From Thalassobellus citreus (lineage in GTDB: Bacteria > Bacteroidota > Bacteroidia > Flavobacteriales > Flavobacteriaceae): a stretch of 64,000 nucleotides of DNA. Numbering within the stretch: the first letter of the stretch is position 1; each line of letters begins with the position of its first letter. The stretch lies in assembly GCF_044385915.1 (NCBI RefSeq), contig NZ_JBISCC010000125.1, forward strand, positions 372,001 through 436,000, given 5' to 3'. The notes beneath the pieces were generated by a model. That model saw only the letters and a program-made list of their open reading frames with translations, had not been told where the DNA came from and did not search any database. Both the position numbers and the translations under genes were made by a program. Below, piece after piece: positions 37,639 through 47,715 of this stretch.

Positions 37639-39273
37639 ATGAAAAAAGCAATAATCATTGGAATGATTTCTTGTGTTATGTTTTTAATGTACGCATTTAC
37701 AAGTGTTAAAACCAATATAATACCACATACAAATACCTTAAAAACTTCTGTTTTTAGTGATTCGTTAAAAGTAGGCGATTTGTGTCCAGACTTTAAAATG
37801 GAAAATTTAAAGCATGAGTCTGTTTCATTGTCATCATTTAGAGGTAAATATGTTTTTATTGATGTGTGGGCGTCTTGGTGCTACCCTTGCCGTTTAGAAT
37901 ATCCTTTTCTTGAAAAGATGGCAGAAGAAATTAATTCTGATGATATTGTTTTTCTTGGTTTAAGTATAGATACTAGAGATTACAAATGGATAGGAATGGC
38001 TCGAAATTTAAAGATGAAAGAACCACAATGGCGTGTTTTAGATTCTGTATTCGAAACCAAATTTAGAGTTGCTTACATTCCTCGTTTTATTCTTTTAGAT
38101 AAAGAAGGACGAGTTGTTAATCTTAAAATGGATAAACCTTCTAAGCCAGAAACCAAAGCATATTTAGAGAATTTATTAGGTATAAAAAAAACGACCAAGG
38201 TAAAGCAGCCAGAGTATCATATTACCGTACAAATGAAAAACGTTAATAAAGAAGCTCCTGCACTTTTAGGTGTTAGAAAAAATGGTAGAATGAAAATTGA
38301 TACCGTATATGCTAATAAAAATAATGAATTCATTTTCTCTGGTAAAATGCCTGATTTAAACAGAGGTTTTTTATATGTTTTACACGATAAAATAGATCCT
38401 ACTGTAGCACCTAATAATGGTGATGGTATACCTGTTTATCTTGAAGAAGGAAAATTACTTATTAAAGGTAAAGACTCTATTGAAACAGCAAAAGTTTCTG
38501 GAACACCTTTAAACGAAGACAGCTATAAGTTAAGACTTATTAGCGAATCGTTTACTGCTAAAGAAAAAGCCCTTAACAAGTCTTATTCAAAAGCCATAGA
38601 AGCGAAAGATGATAAAAAAATAGCAACACTTCAAAACGCTTATAGCGATTTAATGAATGAGAAAAAAGAAGCCGAAAAAGAATTCTTTTTTAATCACAAA
38701 AACTCATTAGTTAGTTTAGATTGGTTAAGAAAAAACATCAATATTAAACAAGATAAGCAAACAGCTGAAACATTATTTAATGCATTATCAGACGATGTAA
38801 AAAATTCGGCATCAGGAGTACTTTATTCAAAAGAACTTAAAGAAACACCTGCAGTAGGTCTTAATTCTAAAGCACCAAATTTTAGTGCAAAACAACCCAA
38901 CGGAGATTTTATAAGTATAGAATCGTTAAAAGGGAAATACGTTTTACTTGATTTTTGGGCGTCTTGGTGTGGGCCATGTCGTAAAGAAAACCCAAACCTG
39001 GTAAACACTTATAACACTTATAAAGACAAAAACTTTACAATATTAGGCTACTCTTTAGATGAAGGTGCAGATAGATGGACACAAGCTATAAAAAAAGATG
39101 GTTTGCCTTGGAACCAAGTATCAGATTTAGCAGGATGGCAAAGTTTACCAGTTCAATTATATGGTGTTAATGCAGTTCCTACTAATTTTTTAATTGACCC
39201 AAACGGCATTATTATAGCTAAAGACCTTAGAGGTGAAGCGCTAAATCAAAAACTAAAAGAGGTTTTAAACTAA
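37639..39273 (+). CDS. TlpA-type protein with two thioredoxin domains flanking a DUF4369-like domain
   Basis: Exported redox protein of 544 residues. The N-terminal hydrophobic signal or anchor (3-22) is followed by thioredoxin domain 1 (about 43-180; VWASWCYPCR, C81 and C84), a DUF4369-like beta domain (about 195-300; PALLGVRKNGRMKIDTVYA), a helical stretch, and thioredoxin domain 2 (about 405-544; FWASWCGPCRK, C444 and C447; cis-proline in NAVPTNF). Domain 1 has CYPC rather than CGPC, so the two sites may differ in redox potential. The part from about residue 195 onward closely matches the whole of the next protein, so a duplication is likely. Thiol reduction of an imported ligand or of the locus proteins is the probable role. 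Confidence 0.88.
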   Translation: MKKAIIIGMISCVMFLMYAFTSVKTNIIPHTNTLKTSVFSDSLKVGDLCPDFKMENLKHESVSLSSFRGKYVFIDVWASWCYPCRLEYPFLEKMAEEINSDDIVFLGLSIDTRDYKWIGMARNLKMKEPQWRVLDSVFETKFRVAYIPRFILLDKEGRVVNLKMDKPSKPETKAYLENLLGIKKTTKVKQPEYHITVQMKNVNKEAPALLGVRKNGRMKIDTVYANKNNEFIFSGKMPDLNRGFLYVLHDKIDPTVAPNNGDGIPVYLEEGKLLIKGKDSIETAKVSGTPLNEDSYKLRLISESFTAKEKALNKSYSKAIEAKDDKKIATLQNAYSDLMNEKKEAEKEFFFNHKNSLVSLDWLRKNINIKQDKQTAETLFNALSDDVKNSASGVLYSKELKETPAVGLNSKAPNFSAKQPNGDFISIESLKGKYVLLDFWASWCGPCRKENPNLVNTYNTYKDKNFTILGYSLDEGADRWTQAIKKDGLPWNQVSDLAGWQSLPVQLYGVNAVPTNFLIDPNGIIIAKDLRGEALNQKLKEVLN

Positions 39274-39368
39274 AAAACGTCTTTAAAAAAAGGAAAGATG
39301 TGTACAAATATGCTTCTAACCAAAACATATTTAGAAGCATTATTAAAAAGAAATAATTAAAAACGAAA

Positions 39369-40535
39369 ATGAAATTAAGAAAATTAAAAAGTCAAGTATT
39401 AGCATTAGGAATCATAGGTTTTATAATGCATACAGGGCATTTATCTGCTCAAGATAAAGCCTCAGATTATAAAGTTGTAATAAAGCTAAAAGACATAAAC
39501 AAAGAAGCTCCTGCATTATTATTAGTAAAAGAAGGTAATGAAATGCTTATTGATACGGTGTATGCTAATACTAAAAATGAATTTGTATTTACAGGAAAAA
39601 TCCCAACATTAAAAAGAGGATATCTTGTTTTATGCCATGAAAAACTTAAGCCAAATGAACAACCAAGTAATGGTGACGCACTACCTGTATTTTTAGAAGA
39701 AGAACCATTATTTGTAACAGGAAAAGATTCAATATCTACAGCTAAAATTACGGGATCGCCTTTAAATGTAGATAATTATGATTTAACTCAAATAGGTAAA
39801 TCGTTTACAGCTAAAGAAAACGTTCTAGGTATGGCATTTTCAAAAGCATCAACTGCTGGAGATCAAGAAAAATTAGCCGAACTTCAAAAAGCTTATGAAG
39901 CTTTGATGGTGGAGAAGAAAGAAGCAGAAAAAGCATTCTTTTTAAGTCACACAAACTCTTTAGTGAGCTTAGATTGGTTAAGAAGTAATATTAATGTTAT
40001 ACAAGAAAAAAATAAAGCTACAGAATTATTCAGTAAGTTATCAGACGAAGTAAAACAGTCACCATCAGGTGTTATTTATTCTAATATTCTTAAAGACACA
40101 AAATCTGCCGATATCAATTCTCAAGCACCAGATTTTAGTGCTAAACAACCTAATGGCGAAAAAATGAGTATTCGTTCGTTAAGAGGTCAATATGTTTTAC
40201 TAGACTTTTGGGCATCTTGGTGTGGCCCTTGTCGTAAAGAAAACCCGAACTTAGTAAAAACATACAATACATTTAAAGATAAAAACTTTACTATTTTAGG
40301 GTATTCTTTAGATGCTGGAAACAATGCTTTACAACAATGGATGGGCGCAATTGAAAAAGATGGCTTGGTTTGGAATCAAATATCAGATTTAGCAGGATGG
40401 CAAAGTTTACCAGTTCAATTATACGGCATTAACGCAGTTCCTACTAACTTCTTAATAGATCCAAATGGAGTTATCATTGGAAAAAACTTAGTAGGTGATG
40501 CATTAAATCAAAAATTAAACGAAGTTTTAAACTAA
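39369..40535 (+). CDS. TlpA-type thioredoxin with DUF4369-like N-terminal domain
   Basis: Exported thiol:disulfide protein of 388 residues. Signal peptide to about residue 28 (HLSAQD), then a DUF4369-like beta domain (KEAPALLLVKEGNEMLIDTVYANTKNEFVFTGK), a helical linker with ERK-rich coils, and a C-terminal thioredoxin domain with DFWASWCGPCRKENPN (C285, C288) and the cis-proline loop INAVPTNFLIDP. It is a close paralogue of the second half of the preceding protein; long stretches such as DLAGWQSLPVQLYG are identical. It lies 95 bases after that gene and 4 bases before the protease gene. It should act in the periplasm and be kept reduced by DsbD. Confidence 0.9.
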   Translation: MKLRKLKSQVLALGIIGFIMHTGHLSAQDKASDYKVVIKLKDINKEAPALLLVKEGNEMLIDTVYANTKNEFVFTGKIPTLKRGYLVLCHEKLKPNEQPSNGDALPVFLEEEPLFVTGKDSISTAKITGSPLNVDNYDLTQIGKSFTAKENVLGMAFSKASTAGDQEKLAELQKAYEALMVEKKEAEKAFFLSHTNSLVSLDWLRSNINVIQEKNKATELFSKLSDEVKQSPSGVIYSNILKDTKSADINSQAPDFSAKQPNGEKMSIRSLRGQYVLLDFWASWCGPCRKENPNLVKTYNTFKDKNFTILGYSLDAGNNALQQWMGAIEKDGLVWNQISDLAGWQSLPVQLYGINAVPTNFLIDPNGVIIGKNLVGDALNQKLNEVLN

Positions 40536-40539
40536 GACT

Positions 40540-41421
40540 ATGAAAAAGTTTTTTATTTCATTCATACTAGTCGTTGGGATGTCAACAACTGGTTTTGCTC
40601 AAAAAGTCACGTATTTTAATTTCTCTAAATTACCAGAGATTATTGAAAAATCATTAAAAGAAGCTCAAGAGAAAGCTCCTTTTAAAACTATTGAAGCATT
40701 AAAAGAACACTGCATTACGGCAAAGAAAGAGGAAAATATAGAGTACTCTAATCTTCCAAAAGCTCATACTAAAAAAATAACAACTCAGGAACTAGCAAAA
40801 CAAATTAGAGCATCATCTTTAATGATTTGTAAGTATAAAAAAGGCTTTGGAGCCTATCCTGATTTTGTTCTAATAGGCGCATCAGCAGTTGTTTTAAGTG
40901 AAGATGGTTTATGTGTTTCAAACTATCATGTTTTTGAACCATTAATAGATGAAGGTCAAGGTGTACACCCTCAAGACAAATTGTTTTTTGCAGCTGATGA
41001 ATATGGACATGTTTACCCAATAACAAGCGTTAAAACTTATAGTGATGTAGCAGATCTTGCTGTTTTTACAATCGATACACGTGGTAAAAAATTAATTCCT
41101 GCGCCACTTGGTAACGATCAAGAAGTGGGATCTACAGTGCATACTATGACACACCCTAAGCAAGAAGGTTATTATTATACCCAAGGTGTTGTGGCTAGAA
41201 ATTCTGGTTTTGATGATAACCCATGGGAAAATAGATGTGAAATTACAGCAGATTTTGGTTCTGGCTCTAGTGGTGGACCTGTTTTTGATGATTATGGAAA
41301 CTTAATATCGGTAGTATCCTCTACTACTTCTGTATATGCCGAAAAAGGTAATAGTCGCGACTGGCAAATGGTTATGAAATTAACCATTCCTGTAAGTTCT
41401 GTAAAAAGATTGATTAAATAA
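40540..41421 (+). CDS. Exported trypsin-like serine peptidase
   Basis: Predicted periplasmic protease of 293 residues, signal peptide 1-20 (TTGFAQ). The chymotrypsin-fold triad is visible in order: H130 in CVSNYHVFEP, D172 in SDVADLAVFT and S244 in FGSGSSGGPVFDDYG, where the oxyanion glycine-rich loop precedes the serine. A leading segment of about 75 residues with coiled-coil character (PEIIEKSLKEAQEKAPFKTIEALKEH) may be a propeptide or lid. It has no PDZ domain. It is the last gene of the plus-strand FecIR-SusCD locus and overlaps no other gene; a terminator follows. Its role may be to cut a peptide ligand after uptake; this parallels the S9 peptidase in the opposite locus. Confidence 0.85.
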   Translation: MKKFFISFILVVGMSTTGFAQKVTYFNFSKLPEIIEKSLKEAQEKAPFKTIEALKEHCITAKKEENIEYSNLPKAHTKKITTQELAKQIRASSLMICKYKKGFGAYPDFVLIGASAVVLSEDGLCVSNYHVFEPLIDEGQGVHPQDKLFFAADEYGHVYPITSVKTYSDVADLAVFTIDTRGKKLIPAPLGNDQEVGSTVHTMTHPKQEGYYYTQGVVARNSGFDDNPWENRCEITADFGSGSSGGPVFDDYGNLISVVSSTTSVYAEKGNSRDWQMVMKLTIPVSSVKRLIK

Positions 41422-41453
41422 AGATTAATAACACAAGAGTTAGTCAGTAAAAG

Positions 41454-41487
41454 GAGGTTACTTCACTTAGAAGTAATCTCTTTTTTT
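41454..41487 (+). terminator. Terminator of the plus-strand SusCD locus
   Basis: Stem gaggttacttc (41454-41464) with gaagtaatctc (41470-41480), one G-U pair, five-base loop, then seven T. It follows the serine peptidase gene by about 30 bases. Confidence 0.8.
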
Positions 41488-41597
41488 GTTTTATCTAGGG
41501 GTTTATTTTAGATAAAATTCTATTCTTGAAAGCTATAAAAGATTTACTTTACCTTCCTAAAAAAACGCTTTTATATATAAAATTCCTTATAAAACAT

Positions 41598-41630
41598 AAA
41601 AGGCAGCCTTTATAAAGACTGCCTTCTTTT
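41598..41630 (-). terminator. Terminator of the minus-strand SusCD locus
   Basis: Inverted repeat aaaggcag (41599-41606) with ctgcctt (41619-41625) whose minus-strand reading ends in a T-rich tail. It lies about 80 bases past the stop codon of the S9 peptidase gene. Both strands look able to terminate. Confidence 0.7.
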
Positions 41631-41711
41631 AACTTCTATTATTTAGAGTGACTAATTCAAATAAGAAAACTTAAATCAAAGTTTACAACTAGAAGTTTAA
41701 ATTATAATTAC

Positions 41712-44315
41712 TTACATCCAATCTGGTTGTTTTTCATCTTTTAAATAAAAATCAAAAAAGGATTGCATTTTCTCTGTCCAATCAATTCTGTTTTTATAAG
41801 CATTTAAAGTGTGTCGTTCATTTTTATAATTAATAAGCCAACTTGGTTTACCCAAGCGTCTTAATGCAAAAAACAGCGACATACCTTCTTGAAAAGGCAC
41901 CGAAAAATCATGATCGTTATGAAATATTAATGTAGGCGTTTGAATGTTTTTAGCAGAAAAAACAGGTGAGTTTTTTATGTAAGCGTCTGGCTCATCAAAA
42001 AACGGTCCTTTCATTCTGTATTGATCGGCTTCATATTTAAACATATTAGACAAACCATTACCTCTATAACTTAAATAACTAGAGGTAAAATTACTAACAC
42101 CAGAACCCACTATAGCACAGTTAAAAATATTGGTTTTGGTTAGCAAAAAAGACGTTTGATAACCACCAAAACTATGGCCTTGAATGCCTATTTTACCTTT
42201 AGTAGCAATACCTTTTTTTATTAAATATTCAACACCACTAACAGCTGCATTATAAGCACTCATTCCTGGTTCGTTTAATCTGTAATGTACATCTGGTTGA
42301 AAAACAATATAACCTTGACTTACATAGGTAGGAATGTTGATGCTTGACGTACTAAATTCGGGCATATGATAGCGATGTAATTCTTGGGTATGCTTTTCAT
42401 AAAAATGCACAAGCATAGGGTAGGTTTTACTAGCATCATATCCTTCTGGTAAATAAATTACCCCTTCGTTTTTTTCGCCTTTATAGGTTTTCCATGATAC
42501 TAATTTAGAAGTTCCCCAAGCGTATTTATTTTGCTGTGGATTTACATTTGTAATTTGCTTCTGATTTTTGAAACTTTTATCAGCCCACCAAATATCTGGA
42601 AAACGCGAATAGCTTTCTCTACTAAATAAATAAGCATTATCATTTCCTGAGGCTTCTAAAATTTTTATATCACTATCATCATATTCTACGAGTTTTTCAA
42701 CAGTGTTATTTTGCAATGTATAGATACCAGAAGATTTCGTTTTTGTATTAAAACTTTTTAAAAGTAGTGGTTTTGTTAAGGACAAGTCGCCTATAAATGA
42801 TGCTTTATTAAAGCAAAATTGTAAATGGTGTTTTCTACCATATTCTTTAGTAATTGAATACGATTTTTTACGCCCTGTAAGATCTATTGCCCACAAATCA
42901 TATTTTCCATAAACAACCACTGTTTGTCCGTTATCTAACCAACCTGCAATATCGTAAGAAATAGATTCTAATCCCATATCACTTTCTGTATTCCATAGTG
43001 GGTATTTGATATCGCTACCTATGTCTTTAAATACAGGCTTTTCATCATTTGGATTCAACGTCATCCATACTTTCTTCTTACTATTAAATAATACGGCATA
43101 AGTACCTTTAGAATTCCAATATGGAGGATTTAAAACACCTTCCATTAATAAAGTTCTAGAATTATTTTTAAGATTTACTAGATACAAATCAAACCGTTCG
43201 CTAAATTCCCAATCTAATGCAACCTCATGTTTCTCTTTATTAGTTTCAAAAACACTTGTGTAATTTTCGGTATTTGGAGCTATGACTTGGTCATAATTAC
43301 CCGAAGATATTTTAACGCATGTTTTTTCTGCTATGTTATAGATATAACGCGCTGGTTTCTTTTTGATTTTTTCGCCTCGTAATTTTTCGAAACGGCGCGC
43401 CTTAGTGCCTTCATTCCATTTCCAAATATCAACATCTGTTTTAGCATGATTTCTACCTCTATTTCTATCAAAATGTGGTTTTAATTCAAGGCTAATGGTA
43501 TTTGTATTGGTATTTAAAAGATATGCTTTTCTTAAAAATTCAACCGATGTGTCTTCACATGTAATGCTATCAAAATCTAAAATTTGTTTAATTTTTCCAG
43601 ATTTTAAATTGAAATAATACAACAAGTTAGTGGTTTCTGAATTTTCAGATTTTAATGTAAATGTTCCTTCTGTTTTATTTGAGTTTAGTTCAAAATCTCC
43701 AAATTCGTTAGCATTACAGGTATAATAAGTTTTATAAGGACCTTCAATAGGGCCTTGTTTTAAATAAACATTACCCGATTCTTCTTGAACAAAAATAATA
43801 TCGTGATCGTTATTATAGGCTTTAAATCTTTTTACATTATTTATAACTATACTGTCATTTTCTTCAAGATTATAATACACCAATTTTTGTAAAGCGCCGC
43901 CATTTACAAAGGGTCCGAAATGATTATAAAATAAAAAATCACTATTCTTTATTGCTCTAGTATAATCTGTAACCGACCAATGGCGTTTTTTATTTGAAGC
44001 TAAATCATGTAAAAAAACACTATCGTTTTGTGTGTATTTTAGCCAATTTTCAGTTCCAACAAACTCCAAATCATTTACATTATTTAAAATAATTTGTTGG
44101 CTGCTTTTAACGTTTTCAACTGTTATTGTATTAGCATTTGCTTCTCTTTCATCTTGATATGCTGTACTGTAAAATAGCCAATTGCCATTGTATGAGATAC
44201 CTTTACTTGCTATACGTTTCCATGATTTATAAGCAAGCGTGTCAATACTTTTTTTCTGACCTTCTACATGTTGTACTAATAAAACAGTAAAGCAAATTAG
44301 GATAAATTGTTTCAT
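41712..44315 (-). CDS. Exported S9 family (prolyl oligopeptidase-like) serine peptidase
   Basis: Secreted peptidase of 867 residues, signal peptide 1-19 (VQHVEGQ). The N-terminal 600 residues form a beta-propeller that limits access to short peptides; the alpha/beta-hydrolase domain begins near 640 with GVIYLPEGYDASKTYPMLVHFY. The catalytic triad is S715 in GIQGHSFGGYQ, D803 in FHNDHDFSVPF and H835 in NERHTLN. Dipeptidyl- or prolyl-oligopeptidases of this type cut peptides after particular residues. The gene starts 6 bases after the TlpA gene and is the last of the minus-strand FecIR-SusCD operon. It supports a peptide ligand for that uptake system. The family is certain; the specificity is not. 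Confidence 0.93.
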   Translation of the reverse strand: MKQFILICFTVLLVQHVEGQKKSIDTLAYKSWKRIASKGISYNGNWLFYSTAYQDEREANANTITVENVKSSQQIILNNVNDLEFVGTENWLKYTQNDSVFLHDLASNKKRHWSVTDYTRAIKNSDFLFYNHFGPFVNGGALQKLVYYNLEENDSIVINNVKRFKAYNNDHDIIFVQEESGNVYLKQGPIEGPYKTYYTCNANEFGDFELNSNKTEGTFTLKSENSETTNLLYYFNLKSGKIKQILDFDSITCEDTSVEFLRKAYLLNTNTNTISLELKPHFDRNRGRNHAKTDVDIWKWNEGTKARRFEKLRGEKIKKKPARYIYNIAEKTCVKISSGNYDQVIAPNTENYTSVFETNKEKHEVALDWEFSERFDLYLVNLKNNSRTLLMEGVLNPPYWNSKGTYAVLFNSKKKVWMTLNPNDEKPVFKDIGSDIKYPLWNTESDMGLESISYDIAGWLDNGQTVVVYGKYDLWAIDLTGRKKSYSITKEYGRKHHLQFCFNKASFIGDLSLTKPLLLKSFNTKTKSSGIYTLQNNTVEKLVEYDDSDIKILEASGNDNAYLFSRESYSRFPDIWWADKSFKNQKQITNVNPQQNKYAWGTSKLVSWKTYKGEKNEGVIYLPEGYDASKTYPMLVHFYEKHTQELHRYHMPEFSTSSINIPTYVSQGYIVFQPDVHYRLNEPGMSAYNAAVSGVEYLIKKGIATKGKIGIQGHSFGGYQTSFLLTKTNIFNCAIVGSGVSNFTSSYLSYRGNGLSNMFKYEADQYRMKGPFFDEPDAYIKNSPVFSAKNIQTPTLIFHNDHDFSVPFQEGMSLFFALRRLGKPSWLINYKNERHTLNAYKNRIDWTEKMQSFFDFYLKDEKQPDWM

Positions 44316-44321
44316 AACAAA

Positions 44322-46310
44322 TTAGATGTCTTCAGATTTTAAAATATCTATAACGGCAGACAATTCATCAACCAACTCTAAAGGATTCACTCCAGAACCT
44401 TCTGATGAATATCTTATTTTTCCATTTTTAATAATAACTTTTCTTGGAATACCACTTGAATTAAAAAACGCTGCGAATTTTGAAAAAGTAACATTGTTAG
44501 TTTTATCGACAGCTGGTTTTTTATCAAATAACACATTGAAATTATAACCTTTTTTCTTGATATAAGCTTCAGCTTGTGCTTGATAACCTTCTTTCGTTTC
44601 CATAGTAGAAATAAAATAAAAACGAATTTTAGGATCATTTTTGTATTTATCAACTGCCATTTTCATACCAGGAAATGCTTTTTTACAAGGCCCACACCAT
44701 GTTGCCCAAAAATCTATGATAATAATGTCATCTTTATTTTCTGAAATAACAACAGAAGTACCTTGAGCATCTTCTACACTAAATTTAGGGCTTTCTGTTT
44801 TTAAAATTTCGGTCTTTAAAATTTCAATATTAACAGCCTTATTTTTGGTTTTTAGTTTTTCTAGATATGTATCAAAATTATTTTCTTCATGCCCTTCTTC
44901 TAAATATGCCTGCTTTAATTTTTCAATCATAAGAGGCGATAGCGCATTATAATTTGCTGCTTTTTCTAATAACGGTAAAGTAGGACGTTTAAGTGCTTCT
45001 AAAATGTTCATGTGCAATTCATTTACATTTGAATTCTCATACAATGTATCTTTAGATAGTTTGTCGAAAAAGCTTAAAGCTTCTTGATATTCTTTTTCAG
45101 CAAAAAGTAATTTTATATGTGTTTTAAGTTTTGCATCTAATTGCTGTATTGCATTATCAGTACTTTGATTAGGTGACCAGTATAAACCATTCATATACGA
45201 TAGATCTTCTTTTTTATCCATCATATTCGCTATCATTATTTTTGAAAGCTTTAAGAGTGTTTTTGTGTCTACTGTTTTAAAATGAAGTGCTTTTGAAATA
45301 TTATGATGGTAACTATCATTAATACTTAAAAAATTCATTTGAGGCAATAAAGCTTCTATTTTGTTATATTCTTGTGTTGAAAAATACAATCTAAATAACT
45401 CGCTGTAAACCTTATTATAAATATACCGCTGCTCTTCTGGTACATTTTCATCATCTGGAAAGGTTGTTAAAAATGTGCTTAATGCTATAATTTTATCAGA
45501 GCTATCTGTAACCGTTCTAAGTTTTTGAAATTCTAAAAATCGCATTTCAATTCCCTTTGGGAATTTTTGTAAAATAACAGTTTCTAAGCTATCTGCTGCT
45601 ATTTTATTTTCAAGCGTGTATGCAAACAGATTTTTTATTTTTATATACTCAGGCTCATATAATTTAGGAAAATCATTTAAAAATCGATGTAGCATTTTAT
45701 TACCAAACACCTTATAATCTTCCGGTTTTCTAAGTTTTGCAATTTTAATATAGCTATCGATAAAAAGAGGAAAAAAAGTTGTGTTTTCTTTAATTTCTTT
45801 TTTTATCCAAAGCTCTGTTGCTTCTTGAGATACCGAAAATTCTTTAAAATAATTTCCAAATTGCTGATTGAAATCTGAGTTTCTAAAGGTTCCCCAAGCC
45901 AAATAGCTTCCTGGGATTTTTTGTTGAGTTGCTGTAATAGGCGTGTACATAAAACCAATATCGTTATTGGTATCTGTAACAACACCTTGATCTGTATTGG
46001 CTAAAAATTTAAAGGCTATAAAAGCACAGTCTTTAGGAATTGTATATTCACCATTCCAAATACCGCTACCTTTTGTAAGTTTTACATCGGCTATTTGCCA
46101 TTTGTAATTTATAAAAAGATAAACAACACCTTGTATGTTAGCTGTTTTCTCTAACGGTCCTCCTACAGGATTATAGGTAAAATGAAGAGTTGTTTCTGAT
46201 ATTACAGGTTGTGTTATGCCTTGTAATCTTGACTCATTTTCTGATGCTTGTACATGACAAACAAATAACCACATCATCATAACGATGATGTGGTTTAGTG
46301 TTTTTTTCAT
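44322..46310 (-). CDS. Large TlpA-type thioredoxin protein
   Basis: Exported protein of 662 residues with a C-terminal thioredoxin domain (about 510-655): FWATWCGPCKKAFPG with C539 and C542, and a late SSGIPRKVIIKNGK carrying the cis-proline. Signal peptide 1-22 (FVCHVQA). The long middle (about 130-500) is helical and repeat-like, with SEL, TPR-style pairs such as YIYNKVYSELFRLYFSTQEYNKIEALLPQ and KEYQEALSFFDKLSK, and may bind a partner protein. The N-terminal beta domain begins TLHFTYNPVGGPLEKTANIQGVVYLF. It lies between susD (18 bases) and the S9 peptidase (6 bases). Periplasmic disulfide reduction is expected; the helical scaffold is not a standard part of TlpA. Confidence 0.85.
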   Translation of the reverse strand: MKKTLNHIIVMMMWLFVCHVQASENESRLQGITQPVISETTLHFTYNPVGGPLEKTANIQGVVYLFINYKWQIADVKLTKGSGIWNGEYTIPKDCAFIAFKFLANTDQGVVTDTNNDIGFMYTPITATQQKIPGSYLAWGTFRNSDFNQQFGNYFKEFSVSQEATELWIKKEIKENTTFFPLFIDSYIKIAKLRKPEDYKVFGNKMLHRFLNDFPKLYEPEYIKIKNLFAYTLENKIAADSLETVILQKFPKGIEMRFLEFQKLRTVTDSSDKIIALSTFLTTFPDDENVPEEQRYIYNKVYSELFRLYFSTQEYNKIEALLPQMNFLSINDSYHHNISKALHFKTVDTKTLLKLSKIMIANMMDKKEDLSYMNGLYWSPNQSTDNAIQQLDAKLKTHIKLLFAEKEYQEALSFFDKLSKDTLYENSNVNELHMNILEALKRPTLPLLEKAANYNALSPLMIEKLKQAYLEEGHEENNFDTYLEKLKTKNKAVNIEILKTEILKTESPKFSVEDAQGTSVVISENKDDIIIIDFWATWCGPCKKAFPGMKMAVDKYKNDPKIRFYFISTMETKEGYQAQAEAYIKKKGYNFNVLFDKKPAVDKTNNVTFSKFAAFFNSSGIPRKVIIKNGKIRYSSEGSGVNPLELVDELSAVIDILKSEDI

Positions 46311-46327
46311 AAAAAAACGGGTTGCTA

Positions 46328-47686
46328 TTAATTATCTAATTCTGGGTTTAAATCGATATAATTTTGAAATATTGGAAATACATAACCGTCACTATTTGGC
46401 TCTAGGGTAAATGTTTCTCCTAAAAACTCTCTAGTTTTAGTTTCTTTATAACGATCTTCTAAGTTTAATCGTTTTTGATCAAACCATCTAAAGCCTCTTC
46501 CTATAAATTCTTTTTGTCTTTCCGCAATAACTAAATCAAGAGCATCTTCTTTAGTTGTTGCTGTTGCTTCATAATCAGACCCTGTATCAAATCGTTTTGC
46601 TCTTAATATATTTAATTGCTCTAAACCAAGTTCTACATTGTTTAATCTCACTTGACTTTCTGCTGCTATTAAATACATTTCTGGTACAGATACCCCTACA
46701 TTAAAACCATTTGTATAACTATAACTGTCAATACCAAAACCTCTACCTTCAAAAGATGGCCAAAAATTGTAACCTGGTGCTGTATACACATCATATCGAG
46801 CATCTGCTGCATCAAAACTATTTAACAAACTTTGAGAAAGTGACGCTCCTTTAAAACTAAACTGTATTTTTTTACTGAAAATAATTTCTGGATTATCTAA
46901 TAACGCAGGGTAACTGTAAGGGTTATAACGAATAGCTGCTATATCGATAAGTCCATTTTGTAAATTCAATGCGTTTTCTGCATATTCTAAAGCCATTTCA
47001 TAATTCCCCATATATAAATAGGTTCTAGCTAAAAGAGCATAAGTAGCAGCTTTAGATGGCAATACATTAAATTCTGGTAAATTTTGAATGTTATATGCTA
47101 ATGCATTTTCTAAATCGGAAATAATTTGCTCATAAACCTCATTTACTGTAGATCTTTCTAAACTACTAAATAAATCTGGAGTTAATAATAAAGGTACCGC
47201 TTTTTCATTAGCAGTATTTGCTCCATCGTAATGTGGGGCATAAATATTAACTAGTTGTAAATATGAATATGCTCTGTTTACATAAGCTTCAGCAATAATT
47301 TCTTCTTTTTCTGATTGGCTTCCTTTTTGACTATCCAAAACACCGTTTATAATAACATTAGAATAGTACACGGCTAAATATAAATTATTCCAATCTGAAT
47401 CGCCTTGACCCGCATTATAAATAGCAGGTTGCCATGTATAACTATTAGTCCATATATCGTCTATTTGAGATTGAAAATCTCCAGTAATTTCAGTATCATC
47501 ATTAGCTAAAAGATACATACCTCCTACATTTTCTGTAGGCATATAATTATTAGCTAACCCTCTATAATCTGACGTGTATTTTAACACACGGTCATTACCT
47601 ACGGGTTCAATTTCTACATAATCGCTACAAGCATTTAAACAACATAAAATGCCAGTAAAAAAAGTTATATATTTTATTATTTTCAT
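46328..47686 (-). CDS. SusD/RagB family surface lipoprotein
   Basis: Ligand-binding subunit paired with the SusC protein encoded just upstream, 452 residues. The lipobox LNAC gives the lipidated cysteine near residue 20, followed by SDYVEIEPVGNDRVLKYTSDYRGLANNYM. SusD-fold helices occur in SDWNNLYLAVYYSNVIINGV, EAYVNRAYSYLQLVNIYAPHYDGA, ATYALLARTYLYMGNYEMALEYAENAL and the C-terminal ALDLVIAERQKEFIGRGFRWFDQKRLNL, a strong family signature. Starts 29 bases after susC. No ligand can be read from it. Confidence 0.94.
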   Translation of the reverse strand: MKIIKYITFFTGILCCLNACSDYVEIEPVGNDRVLKYTSDYRGLANNYMPTENVGGMYLLANDDTEITGDFQSQIDDIWTNSYTWQPAIYNAGQGDSDWNNLYLAVYYSNVIINGVLDSQKGSQSEKEEIIAEAYVNRAYSYLQLVNIYAPHYDGANTANEKAVPLLLTPDLFSSLERSTVNEVYEQIISDLENALAYNIQNLPEFNVLPSKAATYALLARTYLYMGNYEMALEYAENALNLQNGLIDIAAIRYNPYSYPALLDNPEIIFSKKIQFSFKGASLSQSLLNSFDAADARYDVYTAPGYNFWPSFEGRGFGIDSYSYTNGFNVGVSVPEMYLIAAESQVRLNNVELGLEQLNILRAKRFDTGSDYEATATTKEDALDLVIAERQKEFIGRGFRWFDQKRLNLEDRYKETKTREFLGETFTLEPNSDGYVFPIFQNYIDLNPELDN

Positions 47687-47715
47687 CTGTTTTTATTTTA
47701 ATTAATTATACTTGT

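Noticed and set aside
38823..40250. Long matching stretches in the two TlpA genes as a possible mobile repeat
   Set aside because: The match follows the reading frames and protein domains, so it is gene duplication; no transposase or terminal repeats are present.
46268..46292. Inverted repeat in the start of the large TlpA gene
   Set aside because: It falls within the signal-peptide codons (histidine, isoleucine and methionine run) and is explained by coding sequence.
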